A stretch of 43,573 nt of DNA from a virus: IMG/VR virus record IMGVR_UViG_3300047564_000343, positions 1 to 43,573 of that record; one strand, written 5' to 3'. Of this stretch, positions 1-8,679 are shown in pieces. A program made the position numbers and the translations under genes. The notes under the pieces were generated by a model, which worked only from the letters and a program-made list of their open reading frames with translations, searched no databases and had not been told where the DNA came from. How positions within the stretch are numbered: position 1 is the first letter of the stretch; each line of letters begins with the position of its first letter.

Positions 1-1018
1 TGAATTTCTTATAAACTTCTAAGAATTTTTTATCATCAGTTTTTACTAATTTACTTTCTATCTTATCGATGATTAGTTGTTTACCCTTTAAAGGAATAAC
101 ATCTACGCTCTGATCTTCAGGGTATACCAGTTTATTCATATGAATAGTGTTGTCCCCATCTAGATCTGGATATGATGTAACAATCCAATTATACCAATCA
201 GCAAACCCTAAAACGTTCATCCATGACAATGCATATTGAAAATTTATTCTAAACTTGTTGTCTTGCAATAGATAATACTTGTCGATATTTTTTCTTACTT
301 CGTTAAATTTTCCATTGAATCGTATGAATTCAAAAATATCATCGGTGCCGTCTATGCTGAAACCTAAACCCACATATCTAAGTTCTCTGGAATATTCATA
401 AATGCGTTCATCATAAATGCTTCCATTAGACAAAAAAGTTACCGCAGTTGTTTTAGCATACGGCTGATATGTTAACCATTCTAAGAATTCATATACTAAT
501 GGATTTATTAACGGTTCACCGCCTAAAATATTGAGATTGCATACAGGAATATCTTTATATCCTTGAGTTTTTAGAATTTTACTATAATGGAATGCATACT
601 CATTTAGTGCTGATTTAATAAATTCTAGTTTTTTTGGGCCCTGCTCACTAATGACCCTGTATAATTTATTATTATCTTTTTGTTCATTGGCGATCTGCGT
701 GCTATACCTAGAACTGCAATATGTGCATTTAAAGTTACATAGGTTGTCGAATGAGACAGTTATTCTAAATTCGTTATCACCGATAGTATCTTCTGCTTCT
801 TTTCGTTGACTATATGGATTACCATTTTTTTCTAAGTTAATACAATATTCGCAATTAGTTTCAATGTCTAATTTTGATAGTTGCTCCTGGTAGTCTTTAA
901 TATCTGTTGCGTCTATGTTTGTTTTAAAGTAGCAACAAGGGCGGTAGGCTTTCTCATCATTGCTGATGTAAACCCATTGCTTGTGAGCCTTACAATTTTT
1001 GTACGGCGTTAGATCCAT
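1..1018 (-). CDS. Radical SAM protein with N-terminal twitch-like Cys region (C-terminus cut by window edge)
   Basis: The frame opens at ATG 1018 and is still open at base 1, so 339 residues are visible and the C-terminus is missing. It begins MDLTPYKNC. The radical SAM core motif CNFKCTYC (C94, C98, C101) should hold the [4Fe-4S] cluster that cleaves S-adenosylmethionine, and LGGEPL at 165-170 is the SAM-binding GGE motif. Ahead of the core lie C9, the pair C28-C29, and C56/C59, an arrangement like a SPASM/twitch auxiliary cluster site moved to the N-terminus. The start overlaps the end of the upstream radical SAM gene by 10 bases, suggesting translational coupling. By eye it is more AT-rich than the next radical SAM genes. 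Substrate unknown. The radical SAM call is firm; a role in peptide or glycan modification is inference. Confidence 0.88.
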   Translation of the reverse strand, partial: MDLTPYKNCKAHKQWVYISNDEKAYRPCCYFKTNIDATDIKDYQEQLSKLDIETNCEYCINLEKNGNPYSQRKEAEDTIGDNEFRITVSFDNLCNFKCTYCSSRYSTQIANEQKDNNKLYRVISEQGPKKLEFIKSALNEYAFHYSKILKTQGYKDIPVCNLNILGGEPLINPLVYEFLEWLTYQPYAKTTAVTFLSNGSIYDERIYEYSRELRYVGLGFSIDGTDDIFEFIRFNGKFNEVRKNIDKYYLLQDNKFRINFQYALSWMNVLGFADWYNWIVTSYPDLDGDNTIHMNKLVYPEDQSVDVIPLKGKQLIIDKIESKLVKTDDKKFLEVYKKF

Positions 1019-2298
1019 TCACTTAATTCCTTGAACACATCTTTGAAATTTCTTTCTCTGCGTTTGTCGTACTCATTCGTGAATTTTCTAAATTGATCAG
1101 TACGCCATTCTCGCTCAACATCATTCATAGTAGTCTTGCGAGCCTTCCAGAAATCATAGACCATTTGCCATGTTTCTTTCTCTACGTTTTTGATCAAACT
1201 GTCGTTTTCTTTCATGAAATTGTTAGTATCTTCGAAATAACTATCAGCATGATCTGGAAGTATGCGCAGATCAAACTGCTTAGGATCTACTAATCGTGCG
1301 CAATTAAACATGATATCGATACCATCTTTACGAAACTCAATGACCTTCTTTATGAACGTCTTGAAATTGAACACACTCAACAATCCAAATGTTACCATGA
1401 TTCTTATGGGAACGTGGAATGTAGTGCTGACTTTGCGCACAGTATCTTCCCATTGTTGTACATCAAGACCGTCACGGATATACTCTGCTTGTGGTCCCCA
1501 TGTATCCATGCTTGTATATACTTCAAGACCCTTGATAGTCTTAGCATTCAACAATGTTGTAGCCTTCTCAAAGAACATTTTTAGATTCTTTTCAGGTACG
1601 CATAGATTTGTATTGATCACCAATGTAAGATTGGGGTTGTGATTTTGTGCTACGAAATCTAATAGTTTCATGAAGTTGCGTGTGGCTAATGGCTCACCAC
1701 CTGTGATTCTTAGATAACGCAAATCTTTATACGCATCGGGTAACCACTTCCAGAATGCATCGATGTAGGGATTGTCATCTTCCGGCAACATATCATGCAT
1801 CTTGTCTTTATGTACTGTAGGATCTTCGATAGGATAACTGCCCAATTTACGAACTTCATGCTCCCAGCGTGAACTCTGTCCTGGACTGCAATAACTACAT
1901 GCAAAGTTACAAGTGTTTGCGAAACTGATCTCTAAGTAACTAGGATTGATCGGCTTGTCGTAAGGTGCGTTCAATATCTCTGCTCTGCGTTCAATAGCCC
2001 ATGGCTCGTTAGTGAAACGCTTTCTATCACTTATGACATCAGGATTGATTGCTTCCATATCAAAACAGTAATAGCATTCTTTGGGCTTCTCACCATTCAT
2101 CATTTGTCTGCGCTGTTCTATCTTGTGACCTGTGTTGTGCAATGCTGAAGGGTCTTTGTCGGTCTCTTCACGCTTCCAACGATGTATCGGTGGGTGATAG
2201 CAACTATGGTTCTCGCCCATGCCGAAGTGCATAGTGACCATAAGCCACTTTGCCGCACAAAAACTATCTTTAATCTTTATTGGAATTTCTACGCTCAT
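1009..2298 (-). CDS. Radical SAM protein, N-terminal twitch type, AKW/CYHP subgroup (429 aa)
   Basis: CNFACSYC (C130, C134, C137) is a canonical CX3CX2C radical SAM motif, and TGGEPL at 199-204 is the GGE strand motif. N-terminal cysteines C14 (in DSFCAAKW), C33 (SCYHP), C75 and C78 (ECYYC) make four candidate ligands for one auxiliary Fe-S cluster. With the 510- and 521-aa neighbours it shares the CxAKW and CxHP motifs, an NPY..AFW.W segment before GGEP, and a C-terminal YDKRRERNF-type ending, so the three look like paralogues. The ATG lies in an ATGA overlap with the 392-aa gene and has an AGGTG Shine-Dalgarno-like sequence 7 bases upstream. Database relatives are usually named twitch domain-containing radical SAM proteins. 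Reaction and substrate are unknown. Confidence 0.9.
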   Translation of the reverse strand: MSVEIPIKIKDSFCAAKWLMVTMHFGMGENHSCYHPPIHRWKREETDKDPSALHNTGHKIEQRRQMMNGEKPKECYYCFDMEAINPDVISDRKRFTNEPWAIERRAEILNAPYDKPINPSYLEISFANTCNFACSYCSPGQSSRWEHEVRKLGSYPIEDPTVHKDKMHDMLPEDDNPYIDAFWKWLPDAYKDLRYLRITGGEPLATRNFMKLLDFVAQNHNPNLTLVINTNLCVPEKNLKMFFEKATTLLNAKTIKGLEVYTSMDTWGPQAEYIRDGLDVQQWEDTVRKVSTTFHVPIRIMVTFGLLSVFNFKTFIKKVIEFRKDGIDIMFNCARLVDPKQFDLRILPDHADSYFEDTNNFMKENDSLIKNVEKETWQMVYDFWKARKTTMNDVEREWRTDQFRKFTNEYDKRRERNFKDVFKELSEWI

Positions 2299-3473
2299 AA
2301 TATTTCACCTAATTCTGGTATGTAATCTTTATAACTCAAGTTTCTTGCTTTGTCTACTGCGTTGATGAACTGACTAGCCTTAGTTAATAATTCAGGATCA
2401 TGATCTATCATCAACTTAGCATACAATTCTTCACGCTGCCACTCATGTAATTTATCACTATAATAATCTTTCACTTTCTGCTTGTAACTTTCCGGTAATG
2501 CAGCCAGGCTTAGATAATCCGGATACAACACATAGTTGTGATGGGGTATCTTATTATAGTTTTTCTCAAGCCAGTTATTCAATGTATCTAGTGTCAATAT
2601 ATTCAATATGCTAACGGTCTGTGTGACATGCCAGTATACATTGTCAACCTTGTTTAATTTCTCTATGCTAGTGACAGTTTCATCCCATTGTGTAGGATAT
2701 CTGATATAATAGTTTCTGATATCATAATCATCAATACTTGCGTTGACTGTTACCTTCATGAATGACTTCCACAATTCTATCAGATTATCAGGAATATCCA
2801 TCATGTTTAGGCTATACACAAGATGCACTTTTTTGCTAGTGCCGTTCTTTATTAGATTTTCTAAGTATCTAAAGTGTGCTTTAATCAACGTTGGTTCACC
2901 GCCGTTGATATAAATCTCTTCTACACCCTCGCTATACTTCGTCAATTCATCATAGAATTCTGGATCTTCGAACCATTTAAAGTTCTCTACAGGACGCAGT
3001 TTGAACCAAGGTAAGTCCTTGCTTATTTTCTTTTCATCTGGATACCATTTGCTACTACTGTAACTGTTGCAAGTCAAGCAAGCATTGTTACAAACGTTAC
3101 CTAATCTTAATTCTATATAACGATAGTTAGGTCTTTTGATGAATGATGTCTTCTCAAGTTGATCAATGATATGTGCCCAGCGTTCATTTTCATATTGACG
3201 CTTGCTTTTGATGCCAGTGTCTTCATCACGCCAGCAACCTTCACACTCTATAGGGCGCCTGCCATCTATCATGTCTTGTCTTACTTTGATGAACTTATCG
3301 CTGTTGATGACATCATCAAGACCATCATTATCTAATGTGACTAAACTATTAGTACCTGTCTTTTTAGCCCAACTGACTGCATCATTATGATTGCTACGAC
3401 AGCATAGGCTAACACCGCCATTGGGATGTGTGGCTAAATGCATCCAGGGCAATACACATAATGTCTTGCTCAT
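2295..3473 (-). CDS. Radical SAM protein, N-terminal twitch/SPASM-like, CC subgroup (392 aa)
   Basis: The N-terminus CVLPWMHLATHPNGG followed by SLCC (C6, C24, C25) and then ECEGC (C77, C80) closely resembles a SPASM-type auxiliary cluster motif: C..PW, a glycine turn, CC, then P..C..C. Here it precedes the radical SAM domain, whereas SPASM normally follows it. The core CNNACLTC has C128, C132 and C135, and NGGEP is at 190-194. SPASM/twitch enzymes of known function mostly modify ribosomal peptides or proteins, but no precursor peptide is evident nearby. The gene has ATGA overlaps with both neighbours, and the end of the 465-aa gene (GGTGGG) serves as a plausible ribosome binding site. Function beyond radical SAM chemistry is unknown. 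Confidence 0.9.
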   Translation of the reverse strand: MSKTLCVLPWMHLATHPNGGVSLCCRSNHNDAVSWAKKTGTNSLVTLDNDGLDDVINSDKFIKVRQDMIDGRRPIECEGCWRDEDTGIKSKRQYENERWAHIIDQLEKTSFIKRPNYRYIELRLGNVCNNACLTCNSYSSSKWYPDEKKISKDLPWFKLRPVENFKWFEDPEFYDELTKYSEGVEEIYINGGEPTLIKAHFRYLENLIKNGTSKKVHLVYSLNMMDIPDNLIELWKSFMKVTVNASIDDYDIRNYYIRYPTQWDETVTSIEKLNKVDNVYWHVTQTVSILNILTLDTLNNWLEKNYNKIPHHNYVLYPDYLSLAALPESYKQKVKDYYSDKLHEWQREELYAKLMIDHDPELLTKASQFINAVDKARNLSYKDYIPELGEIL

Positions 3474-4867
3474 ATATTATCCCACCATTGTAGTAACTTA
3501 GGATTACGACTATAGATATCACGCAATGTTAACTTGGCTTCACGAATCTGTTCTAATCTATGTACCCAGCCTTTACCATTCTTAGCAGCCTGTCTGAATG
3601 TATCAGGCCACTCTTCTTCATGCGTCTTTCTAGCATTTTTCAATGCCTCTAAGTTAGCGATTAATGTACCGTGACGCCAATCATCTGCTTTAGGTCTGAT
3701 ATAATCAAGTATGTCATCACACATTTCATTCAACACTTCACGGGGCCAACTAGTTGGGCTCCACATGATATCAGGATGAAATGCAAATGTGATCTTTGTT
3801 TCGATCTTTACACCCAACTCGTTGCTTAAATCAAATAAGTCTTTCAATGCAAACATGCCAGGTGCTGTGATGGTCAAGTCAAGGACCATCTTTTGTCTAC
3901 CACCCGGTAGTTCACAACCACGCTTAAAGTTTTCTAGCCATTTATCCCACTTGATACCTGTGCGTATGTATTCAACGATTTCACCAGTGCCGTCGATACT
4001 TGCGCACATCATCCAATCTTTAAAATTAGGTAGATAGTCATATAGATTCTTGTCACCGAACTGCACACGGCTCAAGTTGCTATTATATCTTAGATAACAG
4101 TTTTTGGCGCTACCGTTCTTTAGCATTTCTTCCAACGTCCACCAATGTACATCATACATCAATGGTTCACCGCCTACCCAATACATTTCTTCAACTATAC
4201 CACGACTTACTGCATCACGGAATTCTGGTTCAACTACGGTCTGTTGAAAATCCTGCATTGCATCTTTGATTTCAGGAACCATGAATGGTTGATTCTTAGG
4301 AGTCCACATGTTGTGCAACTTCTTTTCAGTTTCCCATGAACTACTTAATTGCTCACCGCACATGCGACACTTGAAGTTACATAGATTGCTGAAGCGATAG
4401 TCAAATGATATAGGTTCCATAGTAGTATAACCTGTATCATCCGTCTTATCGAATGCCTCTTGTATCTTATGCTTGAATAACGTGCCGGTAAACCATCCAC
4501 GATAACTATGACCTTCCATCAATAGATTCTTATTACAAACATCACATTGCGGAATCTCTTCTCCGCGCATGAGTTTGACACGTATATCACGCATATAAGG
4601 ACTATTCCAATGCTCTTTAAGATTCATTGGTGTATATTTGTCTAATGATGTCTCACTATCTTTAGTTTTACCATAGCGTTCATCGTTACTGCTATCGATA
4701 TATTGTTTTTGAAAACTATGCTCTTCGCGGCTAGCACAACATAATCTACGTTCGCTCTGAGGACTTATATAGGTATGAGTCCAAGGAGCCATGCAAAAGA
4801 CTTTGTTTTGACTATCTTTAGCAGGCTTAGCATCATCGCCCCATATAGGAATTATTTTGTTGTCCAT
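3470..4867 (-). CDS. Radical SAM protein, N-terminal twitch/SPASM-like, CC subgroup (465 aa)
   Basis: CNFKCRMC (C163, C167, C170) is the radical SAM core and VGGEPL at 231-236 the SAM-binding motif. The N-terminal auxiliary-type cysteines are C25 (FCMAPWTH), C43-C44 (RLCC), C108 and C111 (CDVC). About 20 residues precede the first conserved cysteine, more than in the 392-aa paralogue. The start overlaps the SGNH hydrolase end by 16 bases, and the end overlaps the 392-aa gene by ATGA. The C-terminus (LRDIYSRNPKLLQWW) differs from the RRxxNF ending of the AKW subgroup, so this is a separate lineage within the cluster. The upstream ribosome binding site is weak, which fits translational coupling. 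Substrate unknown. Confidence 0.9.
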   Translation of the reverse strand: MDNKIIPIWGDDAKPAKDSQNKVFCMAPWTHTYISPQSERRLCCASREEHSFQKQYIDSSNDERYGKTKDSETSLDKYTPMNLKEHWNSPYMRDIRVKLMRGEEIPQCDVCNKNLLMEGHSYRGWFTGTLFKHKIQEAFDKTDDTGYTTMEPISFDYRFSNLCNFKCRMCGEQLSSSWETEKKLHNMWTPKNQPFMVPEIKDAMQDFQQTVVEPEFRDAVSRGIVEEMYWVGGEPLMYDVHWWTLEEMLKNGSAKNCYLRYNSNLSRVQFGDKNLYDYLPNFKDWMMCASIDGTGEIVEYIRTGIKWDKWLENFKRGCELPGGRQKMVLDLTITAPGMFALKDLFDLSNELGVKIETKITFAFHPDIMWSPTSWPREVLNEMCDDILDYIRPKADDWRHGTLIANLEALKNARKTHEEEWPDTFRQAAKNGKGWVHRLEQIREAKLTLRDIYSRNPKLLQWWDNI

Positions 4868-5577
4868 TTTAGTTCTCGTAGTTTAGGTAATACCAAATTA
4901 TTTGTTATAGATTTATGACCTTCATCACTAGGGTGTTTAGTATCATCTATCTGATTTATATCAATGACGTACTGATCGATTCCGTGTGCGATGCCATTCT
5001 TTTCATAAGTTAAAGTTTCACAATTGAGTGGGAACTCAGAAAAATTCATTTCTTCTACAGTATGTGCATTGTGCAACCCTAATAAAAATAAAAATTTATT
5101 ATTTTTAAGTTTGAGTGCTTCTGATAAAAGATTCATCTGAAAAGAAAAATCTCTCACTCTATCTACATCATCATACGCCGAGGCATATGACCAATATTCT
5201 TTCCCCCATTTAGGAAGTTGAGCCTTTATTCCCGACAATAGATACAGTTTACCATAAATCTCTTTTATAAGAGTAGGGTAATTTTGAATGATATTATGAT
5301 TATCTGCAAATAAACGCCCATGTGTATTCGGTGAAATATCAATGTCCTCTCTGCTTATCGAGGTAGATTGATATATTACAATACAATCAACAAAATCTAA
5401 TTTTTTATAATACCAATGAGAATAAAAATTATGCAAAATAGTTTTATTAGATGCACCCGACACAGAGAACTTGACTACAGGTTTGTCAATCACAGTTGAT
5501 AGGTGGTCAGCCCAACTAAATTTATAGTCAGTAAAACTGTCACCTATCGCTATGATTGAATCCTTGATCAACTTCAT
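4852..5577 (-). CDS. SGNH/GDSL-family hydrolase (241 aa)
   Basis: IIAIGDSFTD near the N-terminus places the block I nucleophile at S14, and DTKHPSDEGH near the C-terminus gives the block V Asp-x-x-His pair (D212, H215). These are the ends of an SGNH esterase/acyl-hydrolase fold, and 241 aa is a normal length. Family members remove or transfer acyl groups, often acetyl, on glycans or lipids. I could not place the block II Gly and block III Asn with certainty. No signal peptide or membrane segment is obvious, so it probably acts in the cytoplasm or inside the assembling particle. It lies between two radical SAM genes, with an ATGA overlap upstream and a 16-base overlap downstream. It is clearly more AT-rich than the flanking genes, suggesting separate acquisition. 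The acyl substrate is unknown. Confidence 0.72.
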   Translation of the reverse strand: MKLIKDSIIAIGDSFTDYKFSWADHLSTVIDKPVVKFSVSGASNKTILHNFYSHWYYKKLDFVDCIVIYQSTSISREDIDISPNTHGRLFADNHNIIQNYPTLIKEIYGKLYLLSGIKAQLPKWGKEYWSYASAYDDVDRVRDFSFQMNLLSEALKLKNNKFLFLLGLHNAHTVEEMNFSEFPLNCETLTYEKNGIAHGIDQYVIDINQIDDTKHPSDEGHKSITNNLVLPKLRELKWTTK

Positions 5578-7106
5578 AGTAAGTCTGGATTTACAAACTC
5601 TTCTTTACTAGGATCTTCAGGAGGATGCTCTGGCACTAAGTCCATGCCCGGACGATAATTGCCCGTGATGATCTCAGCACTTGAAGGCACTTCAGTATCA
5701 ATGCTGTCATACCATGCAACGAATTCTTCCGGGAAAGTCTCACGGAAATTCTTTGCACGGCGTACATCATACTGACTATAGAATTGCTTGAAGTCACGCT
5801 TGTTCTGTTCTGGATCCTTGACGTTCTTGTGAGGTGTCTTGATAACGTCAAGATAGTCAACAAGGCGTTGTGTCTGTTCACGCTCAATAGCAGTCAAGAT
5901 AGGTTCACCGTTAGTAGTTCTCTCGTCAAGATGAATATTGAAGTTTAACCATTTCTGCAACTGGTCGCTATATTTCTGACGAATATCCATTGGAAGCATA
6001 GCGCAACTTTGGAAACTTGGGAAACGTAGAATATTTAAACTCATAGTTGGATATGTTGAATCATGCTTACGCTTGAACTTCAATATCTCGTCCATGAATT
6101 CTGTGATGCTAGCCAAGCATAGGCTATTGATAGTCATCATAATATGTGTGCGCTTGACATTGCCTTCAGTATGCAGTCTCTCTAAGTTGCGCAACCATAT
6201 ATCCCAATTGAATCCATCGCGTATATATTCGCTATGCTTACCCATGCTCTCACAACTTGTGTACACTTCAAGCCACGGAACATAGTGACTCAATTCAATG
6301 AATCTATCCATGAGATCGTCTTTAGGTACTAGGTTGCTATTGATAGCATAACGCATGACTTTACCATCAGGGCGATTCTTAACACGCTCTTGATTAGCCT
6401 TGAACCATTCGAATAGTTTCCATACGCCGGCTGCCATTAATGGCTCGCCACCAGTGATACGGATCTCTTCTAGGTTATCCGCAAGACCGTTTGGTTGTTC
6501 CCACCATTGCCAGAAGGCTTTAGTATATGGGTTTTCTTCATCAGGGATAGGCTTAGCGTGATCTGCTTTGTTGATGAAGTGACTACGTGCGTCTCCATTG
6601 ATGTTGCGATATGGTCCGAACTTCGATATATCTTTTACCCATGTAGTACTAAAACTTGGATTGCAGTATGAGCAAGCAAAGTTGCAAGTTCTATCGAATG
6701 CGATCTCAAGTGTGCGCAACATAGTGTTTTCTTGCCAGTCTGCCTTAGCAGTCTGTTCGATATACTCCTCTTGGTGAACCGCAGTCTTGTATACACGGTC
6801 GCTGATATTACCGCGATTGATGTCTTCAATCTTCCAGCAATATTCACATTCTTGAGGACGTGTACCCTCCTGCATCATCTTACGCATCAATTTCTTATGC
6901 GGTGTGTTATGAATAGCAGTAGGATTATCTTTAAGTTCCTTAGCATCGATCTGATGCCCCAATGGGTGGTGACAACTTGCTGTCTGTCCGTTACCCAACC
7001 AAATAGTAGCATTTAGCCACTTAGCGGCACAATAACTGTCGCTGATTACATCAATGACTCGCTTCTTGTACCCCGCGTATGTTTCATCGTTTCTTTTGCC
7101 TGCCAT
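5574..7106 (-). CDS. Radical SAM protein, N-terminal twitch type, AKW/CHHP subgroup (510 aa)
   Basis: The core CNFACSYC has C141, C145 and C148, and TGGEPL is at 218-223. N-terminal candidate cluster ligands are C26 (SYCAAKW), C45 (SCHHP), C87 and C90 (CEYC). It shares HNTPHK and NPYTKAFW.WW with the 521-aa neighbour and the 429-aa gene, and a YDVRRAKNFRETFPE ending. It then has an extra Pro/Glu-rich tail of about 45 residues (ending EEFVNPDLL) absent from its paralogues. The ATG follows a TTGAGGA ribosome binding site that overlaps the stop of the 521-aa gene 7 bases upstream. Duplication from its neighbour is likely but the two are well diverged. Substrate unknown. Confidence 0.9.
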   Translation of the reverse strand: MAGKRNDETYAGYKKRVIDVISDSYCAAKWLNATIWLGNGQTASCHHPLGHQIDAKELKDNPTAIHNTPHKKLMRKMMQEGTRPQECEYCWKIEDINRGNISDRVYKTAVHQEEYIEQTAKADWQENTMLRTLEIAFDRTCNFACSYCNPSFSTTWVKDISKFGPYRNINGDARSHFINKADHAKPIPDEENPYTKAFWQWWEQPNGLADNLEEIRITGGEPLMAAGVWKLFEWFKANQERVKNRPDGKVMRYAINSNLVPKDDLMDRFIELSHYVPWLEVYTSCESMGKHSEYIRDGFNWDIWLRNLERLHTEGNVKRTHIMMTINSLCLASITEFMDEILKFKRKHDSTYPTMSLNILRFPSFQSCAMLPMDIRQKYSDQLQKWLNFNIHLDERTTNGEPILTAIEREQTQRLVDYLDVIKTPHKNVKDPEQNKRDFKQFYSQYDVRRAKNFRETFPEEFVAWYDSIDTEVPSSAEIITGNYRPGMDLVPEHPPEDPSKEEFVNPDLL

Positions 7107-7113
7107 GTTATCC

Positions 7114-8679
7114 TCAATGTTGTGTATATGCTTTTACGCACTCTTTCCAATAGTTTTTAAACTCAGGAAAGGTGAGTAAGAAGTTTGTGCCCCGTCTTTT
7201 GTCAAATTCTTTAATAAAAAGATAGAAATTCTTCTTATTTATTGACTTCTGATTTTGGGGTAAAGATTCCTTCATTACTGCTAAATCTCGCTTGACTTTT
7301 AGTATCTCATAGGGCTTGAAGCCCTCAAATGTCTCTAGGTAGTCATCACCTTGTACATTATCTTCCATAAACTTCAAACAGCGTTCTACTTCTTGTATCT
7401 CAGATTCAGTAGCGTTCGACACGCTAAACCATGGTGGGAATCTAAGTATGGGTATGTCGAAAAACACACGCTGAAACTTCTTTTGAGTATAGACTTTGTG
7501 TACTATGCCGTGTTCTTTTTCTGTCTCGGTTTGCTCAGGATTAATAGTGAACTCAGTCTGCATACGACCGCCGAACTCTTTACGCAACTCTAATATCATC
7601 TCAAGGAACTTGTGTAGGCTTGGAATGCTCAATAAGTTAAACGTATTGATGAAACTCACCGTAGTATACTTTGTCTCACGCAAGAAAGTCCTGATGTTGT
7701 TTAACATCCTATCATATTCTAATCCGGTGCGCATGTATTCTGCTTGCTTACCCGCACCATCTAATGATACGAATAGCCAAAAATGCTTGAAGCCTTTATC
7801 TACATACCAGTGATTTCCGCTGAACTCGTTGAAGTTTTCCTTGTCTTCATATGTACGCAACTCTTCGATAGCCTTGACCTTCTCAAGGAACTTGTCAAAT
7901 AGTTTCTGATCGGGCGGGCACATATTACTTGTGATACTCAATTCAAGTTGACCATGGGGGTTCTTATTCACATAGTCTAAGACTTTGAATGTGTTCTTAT
8001 CCATGAGTGGCTCGCCACCTGTCATACGGAACACACGCAACTTTCTATAGATAGTAGGCCACCACTTCCAGAATGCCTCGACATAAGGATTTTCTTTCTG
8101 CGCTACTCTAATGGGCATGAGGCCTTTTTGTTCTAATGATGGTAGATCATTATGAACATAATTATCTAACACGAATCCGCCATACTTTCGTACTTCTTCT
8201 TCCCATGTCGTTGACAAGTGTGGACTGCAATACATGCACTTGAAGTTACATGCTTGGTTGAAGTTGACTTCTACATATCGAGGAGTCACATCGTAGTCCC
8301 AGGGATTACCTGTAACTTCATCAAATGTAGGTGCGTTCCACCATTCACTACTGCGATAATGACGATCACTCAAATGACCTTTAGGGTCATCACTTTGCGC
8401 ATCTTCTACACGCCAGCAATATGCACAGCCTTCAGGTCGTTTGCCTTCTAGCATCATCTTGCGTTCACTAATCTTTTGCGGTGTGTTATGTAATGCGCTT
8501 GGTTGTTTTTCTAACAACTCTACAGGAATCTTGTGTGTAGGAGGATGATAGCAACTCTGCGTCAGTCCTTGCGGCAAGTGTAAACTGACTTGTTGCCATT
8601 TTGCTAGACATAGAGAAGGACTGACCGCATTCAAGCGGTCACGCATATCTCTAGCAAACTGATCATATTCTCCCGACAT
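7114..8679 (-). CDS. Radical SAM protein, N-terminal twitch type, AKW/CYHP subgroup (521 aa)
   Basis: CNFKCMYC (C144, C148, C151) is the radical SAM core and TGGEPL at 220-225 the SAM motif. N-terminal C24 (SLCLAKW), C43 (SCYHPP), C85 and C88 (CAYC) provide four further cysteines in twitch-like spacing. The C-terminal EFDKRRGTNFLLTFPEF matches the same position in the 429- and 510-aa paralogues, defining a subgroup signature. The region between the GGEP motif and the mid-protein SLDGAGKQAEYMRTG is longer than in the paralogues. The gene shares one base with the glycosyltransferase-like gene upstream (TAATG), with a GAGGG ribosome binding site. It is the first radical SAM gene of the series in transcription order. 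Substrate unknown. Confidence 0.9.
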   Translation of the reverse strand: MSGEYDQFARDMRDRLNAVSPSLCLAKWQQVSLHLPQGLTQSCYHPPTHKIPVELLEKQPSALHNTPQKISERKMMLEGKRPEGCAYCWRVEDAQSDDPKGHLSDRHYRSSEWWNAPTFDEVTGNPWDYDVTPRYVEVNFNQACNFKCMYCSPHLSTTWEEEVRKYGGFVLDNYVHNDLPSLEQKGLMPIRVAQKENPYVEAFWKWWPTIYRKLRVFRMTGGEPLMDKNTFKVLDYVNKNPHGQLELSITSNMCPPDQKLFDKFLEKVKAIEELRTYEDKENFNEFSGNHWYVDKGFKHFWLFVSLDGAGKQAEYMRTGLEYDRMLNNIRTFLRETKYTTVSFINTFNLLSIPSLHKFLEMILELRKEFGGRMQTEFTINPEQTETEKEHGIVHKVYTQKKFQRVFFDIPILRFPPWFSVSNATESEIQEVERCLKFMEDNVQGDDYLETFEGFKPYEILKVKRDLAVMKESLPQNQKSINKKNFYLFIKEFDKRRGTNFLLTFPEFKNYWKECVKAYTQH

